Source: Bacteroidota bacterium
GTDB lineage: Bacteria; Bacteroidota; Bacteroidia; Cytophagales; Cyclobacteriaceae
Length of the DNA stretch: 64,000 bases
Direction of reading: 5' to 3'
Assembly: GCA_018266395.1 (NCBI GenBank)
Contig: JAFEAM010000034.1
Coordinates: 1-64,000 of the forward strand
Below, one piece after another: positions 1-7,985 of the stretch (within the stretch, counting starts at the first letter, position 1; each line of letters starts with the position of its first letter). Position numbers and translations under genes: made by a program. A model generated the notes under the pieces. That model saw only the letters and a list, made by a program, of their open reading frames with translations. It searched no databases and was not told the DNA's origin.

Positions 1-149
1 TTTGTTTTTAACATAGAAGGGGTGCAATGATTATAGCAAATTGTATCAGTGCGGAGTTCGAACCCCGAAGGTGGTGACATTACTTGTGAAAGTGAGACCC
101 TTGGGATTAACGTCACCATTCATCTTGTCACCTTTTATTTCAGTTCACG

Positions 150-2141
150 CTATTTCCAAAACGCAAATCCATACGACTCATACATGGCCTTTGGATCATA
201 CAGGTTGCCATCCTTGACAGTGAGAATCACCTTGCGGATGTCAGAAATATTGGCAACGGGATTGCCTTCGATCAGAACCAGATTGGCCTTCTTGCCCACT
301 TCAACTGAACCAAAGTCCTTGTCCTTCCCTGCCACCTGTGCAGAGGTGAGCGTGGCCCGCTTCAGCACTTCTGCGTTGGGAATAGAAGCGCCGGAGTAGA
401 TCTCCAGTTCCCGTTGAAGCGTAAAGCCTGCCATTCCATCGGTGCCCGGCACATAGGTGACACCGGCTTTGTGGAGATTCAGGAGCATGGTCTTCATCAC
501 CGCGAAAGAACGGTTATAGTCGGCTTCGTGACCTTTCATGGTAGGAAGCCCTCCCTGGTACAAACCTCTTTTGAAATCGGCGGGGAACATATTCTGCACC
601 TGATCATATCCGGGCGCTATCTTACCGGGAACGTGAGTGAACATGCTTTCAAATACCGCCATGGTTGGGTCGATCACAGTCTGCCTCGATTTCAGTTGAG
701 CGATGAATTCCTTTGCCGCCGGGCCATCAGGGTTAATGTTCCTGGCGCGCTCGGCCACCTTGACAAAACGTCCCATGGAACGGGTGTCAATGCTGTCGCC
801 CATGAAATTGAGCATGATCATGTTCATGTGAATAATCTGATCATAACCATCGTTCACAGCCCTTGAAGCGGACATCCCGGAAGGAATATGACCGCACACT
901 TTCAGCCCGCGCTTGTGTGCCTCTTCTGCAAGCGGCTTCACCCAATCCACCGGGATGGAACTGTAAAGCTTGACCTGCTGATATCCACGATCAGCATAGA
1001 AATTCACAGCAGCTTTACCCTCGTCCAGCGTGGTAACGAGCTTGCCTGTAGGACCGGAGTAAGGCCCGGCGAAATCGATGAAACCCGACATGATGCTGAT
1101 GTCAGGGCCGATCAACTCACCGGCATCCACTCGCTTCTTGATGTTTGGAAGGTCGAGACTGTTGCCCATGTCCTTCACATTGGTCACACCCGCAGCCAGA
1201 TGATAAAGTCCGTCAGCGCGGTTGTAGTGAACGTGGTTATCCCACAATCCGGGCAGCAATACCTTTCCCTTGCCGTCAATCACCCTTGCTCCTGCCGGTG
1301 CTTTTACTTTCTTTGATTTCCCCACCTGGGTAATTCTGTCTTTATCAATGATCACGGTCTGGTCTGCCATCAGCTTGCCGGTAACAGAATTGAATACACT
1401 GACTCCGGTAATAGCCACAGGTACACCAGGCTTCTGCATTTGCTTCAGCGCCTGTACTTCGAAATAGTCTTCATCCACTTCATCCTGGAGCTTGCGGAGT
1501 TCAGGAACAAGAAATTCATATCCGAGTTTGATGGTCGACATCCATCCGCTGATGGTGGCAAAGAACTCATGCTTGGGTGTCACCCACACATAATCTGGCG
1601 GACCTCCTGAACCGGATACTGCGAACAATTCCAGCTCTTCTGGAAAACCATTCACTCTGGCAGTGTGGCTTTTCATATGTACAATCTTCAGTTTCCCTGC
1701 CGGCAACATATCCACCTCCAGGATGCGGTGATGCATCAGCAGCTTAAAGGCCCATTCGATTTCGCCGGGAGCGCCGTTCATGGCAGAGTAGATGACCGGA
1801 CCTGAAACCGCCTTCTGTCCTTCCTCAATCTGATTCTTCCATGAGGCCGTCCCATTGGTTATCTGGAAGTTTTCTTCAACGGCTCCCTTGAAATAATCAA
1901 CGCCGGTGGCCTTGCGTGCCAGCAGCTGATGGTTGTCCATGGTGAGGTCAATGCGAAGTTTGGGACCCCGGCCCCGGTCGTTGTATTCATAGTAATAGGA
2001 CACCTTGCCGTCTCCGGAAGACCACATCAGTTGCTTGCCCGCGATCTTGTCGGGTGTGAGAATCGTGTACCGGGTTGTATCTACCGCGGCATAACCGGCA
2101 GAAATCAATAATGAAAAGATCAGGGAGAGGAACGACTTCAT
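150..2141 (-). CDS. Secreted amidohydrolase-family metallohydrolase
   Basis: Predicted exported hydrolase of 663 residues with an N-terminal signal peptide (hydrophobic residues 4-18). The second half is an amidohydrolase (imidazolonepropionase/dihydroorotase-like) TIM barrel: the strand leading to the metal site reads LPGLWDNHVH with H303 and H305, and later come a GHIPSG stretch and a C-terminal TDG motif plus the usual small beta-sandwich closing segment (KKANLVLIEGNP). The first ~240 residues are an extra N-terminal region of unknown role that I do not recognise. The gene is monocistronic in appearance and divergent from the deformylase gene, with 84 bp between the starts. The substrate cannot be told; dipeptidase or lactonase-like activity on cyclic amides is a family-level guess. 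Confidence 0.85.
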   Translation of the reverse strand: MKSFLSLIFSLLISAGYAAVDTTRYTILTPDKIAGKQLMWSSGDGKVSYYYEYNDRGRGPKLRIDLTMDNHQLLARKATGVDYFKGAVEENFQITNGTASWKNQIEEGQKAVSGPVIYSAMNGAPGEIEWAFKLLMHHRILEVDMLPAGKLKIVHMKSHTARVNGFPEELELFAVSGSGGPPDYVWVTPKHEFFATISGWMSTIKLGYEFLVPELRKLQDEVDEDYFEVQALKQMQKPGVPVAITGVSVFNSVTGKLMADQTVIIDKDRITQVGKSKKVKAPAGARVIDGKGKVLLPGLWDNHVHYNRADGLYHLAAGVTNVKDMGNSLDLPNIKKRVDAGELIGPDISIMSGFIDFAGPYSGPTGKLVTTLDEGKAAVNFYADRGYQQVKLYSSIPVDWVKPLAEEAHKRGLKVCGHIPSGMSASRAVNDGYDQIIHMNMIMLNFMGDSIDTRSMGRFVKVAERARNINPDGPAAKEFIAQLKSRQTVIDPTMAVFESMFTHVPGKIAPGYDQVQNMFPADFKRGLYQGGLPTMKGHEADYNRSFAVMKTMLLNLHKAGVTYVPGTDGMAGFTLQRELEIYSGASIPNAEVLKRATLTSAQVAGKDKDFGSVEVGKKANLVLIEGNPVANISDIRKVILTVKDGNLYDPKAMYESYGFAFWK

Positions 2142-2225
2142 GGGGGTTGGGTTTGAAAACAGAATATTTGTTTCTTTAGGTGTTAGTAAAGGTAGCAGAT
2201 TCAGGTATTTAAATCAGTTGGAAAT

Positions 2226-2708
2226 ATGGGAAAACTGGAGATGATCCTTCCATTGGGAAATCCGAAACTCTATGAAGTCTCTTCGCTTGTGAAAGAGGAA
2301 GAAGTACCCGGGCTCATGCCTGCGGTGAAAGACCTTCATGATATCCTTTTCGAATTCAGGGCGAAGTATAATGCCGGGCGTGCAATTGCGGCCCCGCAGA
2401 TCGGCGTCATGAAGCGATTGATTTATATGAACATTGAAAGGCCGGTCGTGATCTTCAATCCGGTCCTTACTGAGATGAGTGCAGAGAAATTCGAACTGTG
2501 GGACGACTGCATGTGCTTCCCTAACCTGCTGGTGCGGCTGGAAAGGCATAAGTCGTTGCGTCTCACCTTCCGCGATGAAAATTGGAAAGAGCATTCCTGG
2601 CTGCTGAGTGACGCCCTCGCAGAACTCATCCAACATGAATACGATCACCTGGATGGCATCCTCGCCACCCAGCGCGCCATCGACAATAAGTCGTTTAAAT
2701 GGCGGTAG
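2226..2708 (+). CDS. def: Divergent peptide deformylase-like protein
   Basis: 160 residues, the usual peptide deformylase length. Peptide deformylase removes the N-formyl group from nascent proteins using an Fe/Zn ion held by one Cys and two His. All three motifs can be located: motif 1 as GRAIAAPQ (residues 51-58), motif 2 as DDCMCF with the ligand Cys at 95, and motif 3 as QHEYDHLDG with H137, E138 and H141. Motif 2 normally reads EGCLS, so the residues around the ligand Cys are atypical and a second Cys (C97) is added. The N-terminus also departs from housekeeping forms. This may be an accessory deformylase paralogue rather than the essential copy. It ends tail-to-tail with the next gene, overlapping by 14 bp. 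Confidence 0.8.
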   Translation: MGKLEMILPLGNPKLYEVSSLVKEEEVPGLMPAVKDLHDILFEFRAKYNAGRAIAAPQIGVMKRLIYMNIERPVVIFNPVLTEMSAEKFELWDDCMCFPNLLVRLERHKSLRLTFRDENWKEHSWLLSDALAELIQHEYDHLDGILATQRAIDNKSFKWR

Positions 2709-3138
2709 GCAGAGAGAAGAATCCGCGATGACTCATCGCGATGGCCATGAGGATGATGATCAAGGCAATAAGATTGAAGATGAACATCCGCTTGTGACGG
2801 GCTGTATCGTCAGTCATTTTCTTGGATGTAATCCGCGCCAGGGTGATGAACGTGATGCTGATCAGCATCATCACAATGTGCTCCGTAGTCCAGTAACGCA
2901 GGTTGGCGTCTTTCATGGCGGCACCGCTGAATTGTACATGCGGACTTACAAAATAAAGTATCAACCCTACGAGCAGTTGGGTGTGCGTAAGGGAAAACAA
3001 CAGCATACCGGCTATGCCATCCATCCGGCCATAGGGCTTCTTGCCCTGCCATCCCATGTACGCCATAGCGATAACCAGGATCAACAGCACCAGTACAAAA
3101 TAGCGAAGGGTGGAATGGGTAAGCAGGAGATGATACAT
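2695..3138 (-). CDS. Small four-helix membrane protein, cytochrome b561-like topology
   Basis: 147 residues. I chose the start at 3138 because it begins MYHLLLTHS directly before the first hydrophobic helix; a longer in-frame extension to 3243 is charged and unlike a protein N-terminus. Four membrane segments are visible at about 8-27, 38-60, 82-102 and 118-136. His residues sit near the helix ends (HSTLRY, LTHTQL, TTEHIV, RHKRMF), which resembles Bacteroidota proteins annotated as cytochrome b561-like or as DUF membrane proteins. Function is unknown. The gene is convergent with the deformylase gene. Confidence 0.7.
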   Translation of the reverse strand: MYHLLLTHSTLRYFVLVLLILVIAMAYMGWQGKKPYGRMDGIAGMLLFSLTHTQLLVGLILYFVSPHVQFSGAAMKDANLRYWTTEHIVMMLISITFITLARITSKKMTDDTARHKRMFIFNLIALIIILMAIAMSHRGFFSLPTAI

Positions 3139-3269
3139 GACTTGTTTGGTTTGGGGGCGTAAAAATAGGAAGGAAAGGGTTGGGGTACAACCTGCATTGA
3201 CGTTCCGCCCACAGCCAAGTCCTTGATCAATCTCCCGGGCCAATGTACCTTACTGGAAATTCCAAAGAC

Positions 3270-5699
3270 ATGAAAAAAGGATTGTGGATTTTGCTGCTGC
3301 TGTTTGTTTTCAACGCTCAGGCTCAGGACAATCAGGGCTACCGCCGCCCACCGGAAGAAATAGCCAAACTGGTGGAGGCTCCCCTCACACCGGCAGTGAT
3401 ATTCTCGCCGGATAAATCCGTCATGGTGCTGCTCGACAGGTCCGACTATCCGTCGATAGAAGAACTCTCCAGACCGGAGCTGCGCATCGCAGGTCTCCGG
3501 ATCAATCCGGAAAACTTTGGTCCGAGTCGCGGCAATTATTTTATCGGACTGAAAACCCGGAACATGAAAGACGGCAAGGAGAGCACCATCAGCGGACTGC
3601 CATCGCCGCTTCAGGTCAGCAATTTCAGCTTCTCACCCGACAGCAAGAAGGCTGCTTTCCTTCAAACGTACACCGATCATATTGAATTGTGGGTGGTCGA
3701 CTTCTCCAATAATACCGCCCGTGCGCTCAGCAAAAGAAAGATCAATGCAACGTTGTCCAATCCTGTTCAATGGATGAGCAATTCCAGCCAGTTGATCTTC
3801 CTGGCAGCTGCCACGGAAGGCAAGAACCTCCCCGTGAAGACCCGCGTGCCGGAAGGTCCTGTGGTGGAAGAGAACCTGGGAAAGAAGGCGCCATCCAGAA
3901 CCTATCAGGATTTGCTGAAGAATCCTTACGATGAAGCGCAGTTCGACTACTACTGTACTTCACAGCTCGTGCTGGCCTCACTTGACGGCAGCGAAAAAAC
4001 GCTGGGCACCCCGGCGGTGTTCAACTCTGTCAACTCCAGCCCGGATGGCACACTCATCCTCACACGTAATGTGCATCGCCCTTACTCCTACCTTGTGCCG
4101 GCCTTTCTTTTTCCACAGTCAGTGGCCGTGATCAACTCCGACGGCAATGTCGTGAAGAAGGTTGCTGAAATTCCATTGGGCGACAACATCCCGGTAGGGT
4201 TCAACGCCACCATCAAAGGTCCGCGCAATCATAACTGGCGCAACGATCAACCTGCAACTTTATATTGGGTGGAGGCGCAGGATGAAGGAGATCCCAAGGT
4301 AAAAGCAGAAGTAAGAGATAAAGTGTTTGCATGGACTGCTCCTTTCAGTGGACAACCTGCCGAGCTTGCAGCTCTTCCCCTCCGTTACGGCGGCATCAGC
4401 TGGGGCAATGAAAAGACGGCGTGGATATATGAATCATGGTGGTCAGACCGCAAGACTCGCACCTGCCAGTTTGATCCTTCCAATCCCGCCAAAAAGAAGA
4501 TCTTGTCCGACCGCTCTTATGAAGATACCTACACCGATCCGGGGGATGTATTTATGACGCCAAACGCATGGGGGCGAATGGTGATGGCCATCTCGACCGA
4601 CAATGCTGTCTATCTCACAGGTGAAGGCGCCTCTCCTGAAGGCGATCGTCCCTTCCTCGACAAGATGGACCTCGGCACAGGCAAGGTTACCCGGCTGTGG
4701 AGAAGCGAAGCACCTAATTACGAATATGTGGTCACCATCACCGATACAAAGAAAGGTTCCTTCATCACGTCACGCGAATCACAGAATGACCCGGCCAATT
4801 ATTTCTCGCGTACCCTGAGTTCCAAGGTGCTGACACAGTTGACCCACTTTCCTCATCCCTATCCGCAGATCAAGGATGTGAAAAAGCAGGTACTGAAATA
4901 CAAGCGTCCAGATGGTGTGGATCTCACTGCTGATCTCTACCTGCCTCCCGGGTACAAGAAAGAAGACGGTCCGTTACCTGCATTCTTCTGGGCCTATCCT
5001 GAAGAATTCAAATCAAAAAATAATGCAGGCCAGGTAAAAGGCTCACCATATACTTTTACGCGCATCAGTTGGGGCAGCCCGATCTATTGGGTTATGCGGG
5101 GCTATGCAGTGCTGGATAATGTCTCCATTCCAATTGTCGGCGAAGGTGACAAAGAACCGAATGACACTTACGTGGATCAGTTGGTGGCGAGTGCAAAAGC
5201 CGCGATCGACTACGCCGCTTCCCTGGGTGTAGTAGATCCCAACCGCATTGGCGTGGGCGGACACAGCTATGGTGCTTTCATGACCGCCAACCTGCTTGCG
5301 CACAGTGGACTCTTCAAGGCAGGAATCGCCAGAAGCGGCGCCTATAACCGAACCCTCACACCTTTCGGTTTCCAGTCGGAAGAGCGCACCTACTGGCAGG
5401 CACCGGAGATTTATTATCAGATGTCGCCTTTCTCCTATGCTGACAAGATCAAAACACCGATCCTGCTGATCCACGGCGAGGCCGATAACAACTCTGGCAC
5501 CTTCCCCATCCAGACAGAACGTTTCTACAATGCCATAAAGGGCCACGGAGGAACTGCGCGCTATGTGCTGCTGCCCTATGAAAGCCATGGCTACCGGGCG
5601 AAGGAGTCCATTATGCACATGTTGTGGGAGATGGACAATATGCTCGAGACCTATGTGAAAGGAAACGGAACCATGAAAGGGAAAATCGAATCTCGCTAG
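3270..5699 (+). CDS. S9 family peptidase, glutamyl endopeptidase (S9D)-like
   Basis: Exported serine peptidase of the prolyl-oligopeptidase family, 809 residues from the ATG at 3270; this start gives a clean signal peptide ending AQAQ, whereas the upstream in-frame ATG at 3243 adds nine polar residues. Residues ~30-560 form the beta-propeller and ~580-809 the alpha/beta hydrolase domain. The catalytic triad is S666 in GGHSYGAF, D739 in HGEADNN and H773 in ESHGYR. The stretch around IARSGAYNRTLTPFGFQ is characteristic of S9D glutamyl endopeptidases, first known from plant chloroplasts, so cleavage after Glu is the likely specificity. It lies 46 bp upstream of the ion-channel pair on the same strand and may share their transcript. 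Confidence 0.92.
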   Translation: MKKGLWILLLLFVFNAQAQDNQGYRRPPEEIAKLVEAPLTPAVIFSPDKSVMVLLDRSDYPSIEELSRPELRIAGLRINPENFGPSRGNYFIGLKTRNMKDGKESTISGLPSPLQVSNFSFSPDSKKAAFLQTYTDHIELWVVDFSNNTARALSKRKINATLSNPVQWMSNSSQLIFLAAATEGKNLPVKTRVPEGPVVEENLGKKAPSRTYQDLLKNPYDEAQFDYYCTSQLVLASLDGSEKTLGTPAVFNSVNSSPDGTLILTRNVHRPYSYLVPAFLFPQSVAVINSDGNVVKKVAEIPLGDNIPVGFNATIKGPRNHNWRNDQPATLYWVEAQDEGDPKVKAEVRDKVFAWTAPFSGQPAELAALPLRYGGISWGNEKTAWIYESWWSDRKTRTCQFDPSNPAKKKILSDRSYEDTYTDPGDVFMTPNAWGRMVMAISTDNAVYLTGEGASPEGDRPFLDKMDLGTGKVTRLWRSEAPNYEYVVTITDTKKGSFITSRESQNDPANYFSRTLSSKVLTQLTHFPHPYPQIKDVKKQVLKYKRPDGVDLTADLYLPPGYKKEDGPLPAFFWAYPEEFKSKNNAGQVKGSPYTFTRISWGSPIYWVMRGYAVLDNVSIPIVGEGDKEPNDTYVDQLVASAKAAIDYAASLGVVDPNRIGVGGHSYGAFMTANLLAHSGLFKAGIARSGAYNRTLTPFGFQSEERTYWQAPEIYYQMSPFSYADKIKTPILLIHGEADNNSGTFPIQTERFYNAIKGHGGTARYVLLPYESHGYRAKESIMHMLWEMDNMLETYVKGNGTMKGKIESR

Positions 5700-5745
5700 G
5701 CAGCAATATGCTGTTTTTAGGTAACTTCACTTCAGAACACCCTTC

Positions 5746-6681
5746 ATGAAAAAAATTCTGTTTGTCCTTTTCTTTGTTTCCGCCGTGGCACAGGCCCAGC
5801 CGGATACCGTGAAAGTCGGCGCTTACGTCATCAGCGTTCACGATATCAACTTTCGCGACAAAGAATATACCATCCGTTACTGGCTTTGGTTCCTGTACAA
5901 GAATCCCGATTTCAATTTCAGCACGCAGTTGGATATTCCCAACGCCAAGGAAATTGACGACCCAGATACAGTTGTGGATTCCGTGAACGGGATGAAGTGG
6001 GTACAGATGAAGATGAAGTGTGTGATGAAGGAGAGTTGGGTGGTACACGACTTTCCATTTGACAAACAACACCTGCGCCTGCGGGTGGAGAATACCGTGT
6101 TCGACAAGAACAAACTCATCTTCGCCGCAGACAAAAGACATTCCACCTTTAACCAGGCAGAGGGTCTCGATGGCTGGAAGCTCACCAACTTCCAGGTTAC
6201 TTCCGACACCACGCGTTACGGCACCGGCTTCGGCGATCCGCGCCCCGGCCGTGACAGCCAGACTTTCTCCACCTTCAAGATCGACATGGACATCGAGCGT
6301 GAGGCCTGGGGATTGTTCCTCAAGATCTTCATCGGCATGTACATTGCCTTCCTGATTGCCTTGGTCAGCTTCGTCTCCCATCCCTGGGAGTTGGAGCCGA
6401 GATTCGGGTTACCCGTGGGTGGTCTGTTCGCCGCAGTCGGTAATAAATACATTATTGACTCACTTCTCCCTGAGTCGCCGGAGTTTAGTTTGGTGGACAC
6501 GCTTCACAGCCTGACGTTCATGGGCATCCTTGCCGTGCTGGCGGTATCGGCGCTCTCCCTGAAGTATTATAACGATGAAAACAAGGCTGCTTGCCTGAAG
6601 GTGAACCGGATCGGTTCCCGTGCGGTAACCATCATCTATGTGGTGTTGAATATCTATTACGTGGCACAGGCTGCCAACTGA
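5746..6681 (+). CDS. Pentameric ligand-gated ion channel (Cys-loop receptor-like), paralogue 1
   Basis: 311 residues: signal peptide (1-18), an extracellular beta-sandwich ligand-binding region (~20-185) and four membrane helices M1 (~187-209), M2 (~219-241), M3 (~248-273) and M4 (~290-308). The hallmark FPFD of this superfamily is present at residues 103-106 (HDFPFDKQ). The M1-M2 turn and pore helix follow the known bacterial channel ELIC in pattern: an ELxxR entry, then a small-residue-rich M2, a LP turn and a T-L/V-D start of M3. No pair of Cys forms a Cys-loop, as in other prokaryotic members. It is followed after a single base by a second copy, so the two are probably translationally coupled. 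Ligand and ion selectivity are unknown. Confidence 0.8.
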   Translation: MKKILFVLFFVSAVAQAQPDTVKVGAYVISVHDINFRDKEYTIRYWLWFLYKNPDFNFSTQLDIPNAKEIDDPDTVVDSVNGMKWVQMKMKCVMKESWVVHDFPFDKQHLRLRVENTVFDKNKLIFAADKRHSTFNQAEGLDGWKLTNFQVTSDTTRYGTGFGDPRPGRDSQTFSTFKIDMDIEREAWGLFLKIFIGMYIAFLIALVSFVSHPWELEPRFGLPVGGLFAAVGNKYIIDSLLPESPEFSLVDTLHSLTFMGILAVLAVSALSLKYYNDENKAACLKVNRIGSRAVTIIYVVLNIYYVAQAAN

Positions 6682-6682
6682 G

Positions 6683-7630
6683 ATGAAACGAATTGCTTTT
6701 ATTCTCGTCCTACTGTTGGCTGCCTCCAGGGCCCTCCCTGCGAAGGAAGTACCTGACACCGTCATCACAGGGGCCTATGTCATCAGCATACACGACATCA
6801 ACTTTCACGACAAGGAATATACAGTACGGTTCTGGCTGTGGTTCATCTACAGCAATCCCAAGTTCGACTTTAGCAAGCAATTGGACATCCCCAATGCGAA
6901 GTCGATAGACCAGCCCGAAATCATCACGGACAGCATTGATGGCAAGGCATGGGTATTAATGAAGATGAAGTGTGTGATGAAGGAGCGCTGGAACGTCGGT
7001 GATTTTCCTTTTGACTCCCAGCATCTTCATGTGCAGATTGAAAATACCCTCTTCGACAAAAGAGCGCTAGTCTTTGTGCCGGACCAGAACGGCAGCCGCA
7101 TTGAAGACGAGATGGCCATCGATGGCTGGACCGTCCGCAACTTCAAAGTTTCTTCTAAACACAATGTTTACGAAACAGCTTTCGGCGATTATCGGGTTCC
7201 ACAGCAATCCGACTTCGCAACATTCAACATCGACCTGGACATTGACCGCAATGCCTGGGGCCTGTTCATGAAGATCTTTATCGGCATGTACATCGCTTTC
7301 CTGATTGCCATCGTCAGCTTCACGCCACATCCATGGGAACTTGAGCCACGGTTCGGGCTGCCTGTCGGCGGACTCTTTGCTGCTGTTGGTAATAAATACA
7401 TCATCGACTCTCTGCTGCCCGAGTCATCCCAGTTCACGCTGGTGGACACCCTTCATACCCTCACGTTTCTTTCGATCTTCGGAGCCCTGGTCGTCTCGGC
7501 TATCGCACTGAAATTGCACGATTGGGGGAGGAAGGAGCAATGCATCCGCGTGAGCAAACGCGGCGCTGCACTGGTGATCGTGGCTTATGTAATTGCGAAT
7601 ATATTCTTCATCTGGCAGGCGTTGCTTTGA
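6683..7630 (+). CDS. Pentameric ligand-gated ion channel (Cys-loop receptor-like), paralogue 2
   Basis: 315 residues with the same layout as the preceding gene: signal peptide (1-20), ligand-binding region (~24-190) with FPFD at 108-111, and four membrane helices. The start ATG lies one base after the upstream stop (TGA-G-ATG), which points to coupled translation in equal amounts. The segment from H216 through the end of M2 (33 residues) is identical to paralogue 1, while the ligand-binding regions differ at many positions. The two may assemble as a heteropentamer or as two receptors with one pore design. Characterised prokaryotic members are homopentamers encoded by single genes, so the tandem arrangement is notable. 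Confidence 0.8.
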   Translation: MKRIAFILVLLLAASRALPAKEVPDTVITGAYVISIHDINFHDKEYTVRFWLWFIYSNPKFDFSKQLDIPNAKSIDQPEIITDSIDGKAWVLMKMKCVMKERWNVGDFPFDSQHLHVQIENTLFDKRALVFVPDQNGSRIEDEMAIDGWTVRNFKVSSKHNVYETAFGDYRVPQQSDFATFNIDLDIDRNAWGLFMKIFIGMYIAFLIAIVSFTPHPWELEPRFGLPVGGLFAAVGNKYIIDSLLPESSQFTLVDTLHTLTFLSIFGALVVSAIALKLHDWGRKEQCIRVSKRGAALVIVAYVIANIFFIWQALL

Positions 7631-7985
7631 AGTGGGGGCGCTTCGCGCAAGAATATTGGGGCGCGCTAAGGCGCAAAGCGCGCAATAAAGATGTGAATAA
7701 TGATTCGTTAGTGATCAGAAAGGTTTCCAGCGGAGCATTTTGGGTGACGTTACAATTGATCTGTTGATTGTCGAGATAAGACACAGACCTCTATCCCAGT
7801 CGAAAACTTATAGGCCGGTGTCCTAACTGACCGTCCCTATTTCCTCATACTTTGCGGACTCCGCGAGCTTTGCGCGAAATAATTCTTGCGGGCTTGCTTC
7901 AACATTCAAAATTGGACATACAAAATTCAACATTCATTACTACCTTCCTCCTTCCGTTTACCCCTTCACATTATCCCTTTTACTA
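7631..7985. repeat. Intergenic region with imperfect inverted-repeat element
   Basis: 355 bp without a gene. Near its left side is a GC-rich block that begins GCGCAAGAATATT (about 7645) and continues GCGCGCTAAGGCGCAAAG; near its right side (about 7850-7895) is TTTGCGGACTCCGCGAG followed by AATAATTCTTGCGG. The two blocks are roughly inverted copies of each other over about 30 bp with several mismatches. I read this as a short non-autonomous repeat, possibly related to the GCGCCTTTGCGTGAAA-type words seen near 21300-21500. No clear promoter for the downstream protease can be assigned. Confidence 0.45.

Noticed and set aside
40-75. A tRNA-like T-arm (GGAGTTCGAACCCC) at the left edge.
   Set aside because: The 5-bp stem does not pair properly around a 7-base loop, and no acceptor end or CCA follows; a full cloverleaf would need sequence outside the window.
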